Below, piece after piece: positions 5,198 through 5,992 of a DNA stretch of 5,992 nt. This stretch comes from JAWOGN01 sp046496815 (GTDB taxonomy: Bacteria > Desulfobacterota > DSM-4660 > Desulfatiglandales > Desulfatiglandaceae), in assembly GCA_046496815.1 (NCBI GenBank), contig JAWOGN010000063.1:1-5992 (forward strand), given 5' to 3'. The stretch's first letter is position 1. Each line of letters starts with the position of its first letter. The notes under the pieces were generated by a model. That model saw only the letters and a list, made by a program, of their open reading frames with translations, was not told the origin of the DNA and made no database searches. The position numbers were made by a program, and so were the translations under genes.

Positions 5198-5992
5198 AAT
5201 TTCTGTCGAGTTTTGTGGCGATCATAGGACCGCCCAACGTGGGAAAATCCACACTCTTAAACCGAATTCTGGGAACAAAGCTGTCCATTGTGTCCCCGAA
5301 ACCACAAACCACCCGGAATCGCATCATCGGGATTTATCACGGAGATGGGTTTCAAATGGTTTTTATGGATACCCCCGGCATTCATGTCACCCGTACAGCC
5401 CTTCACAAGAGTATGGTGGCATCCGCGAGAGCGGCGTGCCGGGAGGTGGACACGGTCCTTTTGGTGATAGATCTCAGCCCCGATCCCCGCGAAATTTCGT
5501 CCCTCCTCAAGAAGTCGAGGCAAATGAAAAAACCTTGTGTCCTCGCAATTAATAAAGTCGATACAAAACCAAAAGAACTCGTGTTACCCATTATCGATCG
5601 GTTCAGACATTTATATCCTTTTGACGCAATTATCCCCATTTCCGCTCTCAAAGGAGATGGCATGGAAGCACTCCTGGAACAGCTCAAGCTTGGGCTGAAG
5701 CCGGGACCACAATATTTTCCTGAGGATATGAAGACGGATCAGTCGGAGGGCGCCCTGGTTTCAGAAATCATCCGTGAGAAGATCTTTTTGTTTACAAACA
5801 AGGAATTGCCTTATTCCGCAGCGGTTACAGTGGTCAAGCTCGAGGAAACGCCGGTTCAGGATCTTTTTTCCATCGAGGCGAGCGTGCATGTGGAAAAGGA
5901 ATCGCAGAAAGGAATCCTCATCGGAAAAAGAGGCCGTATGATTCAGGCAATCGGTCGGGCGGCAAGACTGGAGCTTGAGAATTTGTTCGGTG
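5194..5992 (+). CDS. era: GTPase Era, 3' end beyond the window
   Basis: Era is a GTPase that binds the 3' end of 16S rRNA and assists 30S subunit assembly. The 266 residues present include the GTPase motifs in order: G1 GPPNVGKS (12-19), the switch I region with PQTTRNRIIG (37-46), G3 DTPG (59-62), G4 NKVD (120-123) and G5 SALKG (150-154). The Era-specific stretch VSEIIREKIF (189-198) follows. The C-terminal KH RNA-binding domain has its GKRG loop at 244-247. Family members are about 295-300 residues, so roughly 30 are cut off by the window edge; nothing suggests a broken gene. Its ATG overlaps the radical SAM stop as ATGA, and AAGGGTGG just upstream can act as SD. It is co-transcribed with rnc. 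Confidence 0.97.
   Translation, partial: MKFLSSFVAIIGPPNVGKSTLLNRILGTKLSIVSPKPQTTRNRIIGIYHGDGFQMVFMDTPGIHVTRTALHKSMVASARAACREVDTVLLVIDLSPDPREISSLLKKSRQMKKPCVLAINKVDTKPKELVLPIIDRFRHLYPFDAIIPISALKGDGMEALLEQLKLGLKPGPQYFPEDMKTDQSEGALVSEIIREKIFLFTNKELPYSAAVTVVKLEETPVQDLFSIEASVHVEKESQKGILIGKRGRMIQAIGRAARLELENLFG

Overview
The window looks like a core chromosomal segment of a Desulfobacterota (former Deltaproteobacteria) genome, or a metagenomic contig from that group. This is inferred from the order rnc, Elp3-like radical SAM, era, and from overall protein character; I could not run a search. Hand-counted GC is near 55-57% just inside the ATP-grasp gene but only about 30% in the first 120 bases.

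Layout. (1) Bases 1 to about 115 are AT-rich and hold a well-formed gene start: a strong Shine-Dalgarno (SD) sequence, then an ATG and a signal-peptide-like or membrane-anchor N-terminus. It runs straight into an out-of-frame, GC-richer ATP-grasp ligase gene that lacks its own N-terminal domain. This looks like a breakpoint between two gene fragments, either genomic or an assembly chimera. (2) The ATP-grasp fragment ends at 733. A convergent gap with a weak possible bidirectional terminator follows. (3) A minus-strand operon reads right to left: pyrR (3054-2506), an uncharacterised 398-residue protein (2503-1307), and a YjbQ/UPF0047-family gene (1289-897). The gaps between genes are 2 and 17 bases. 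(4) A 416-base divergent intergenic region carries candidate promoters for both directions. (5) A plus-strand operon holds rnc (RNase III), an Elp3-type radical SAM protein without an acetyltransferase domain, and era (cut by the window end). These genes overlap by 19 and 4 bases, so translational coupling is likely.

How the genes work together. The plus operon joins double-stranded RNA processing (RNase III), a probable RNA-modification radical SAM enzyme, and the 30S-assembly GTPase Era, which fits a ribosome/RNA maturation unit. The minus operon pairs a pyrimidine-linked PRPP-binding protein with two genes whose roles are not settled.

I found no mobile element, CRISPR array, tRNA or rRNA, and no clear new defence or biosynthetic system. 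The points most worth a second look are the breakpoint near position 115, the unknown protein in the pyrR operon, the altered C-terminal motif of PyrR, its short promoter leader with a palindrome over the -10 box, and an Asp-to-Asn change at a metal-site position of RNase III.
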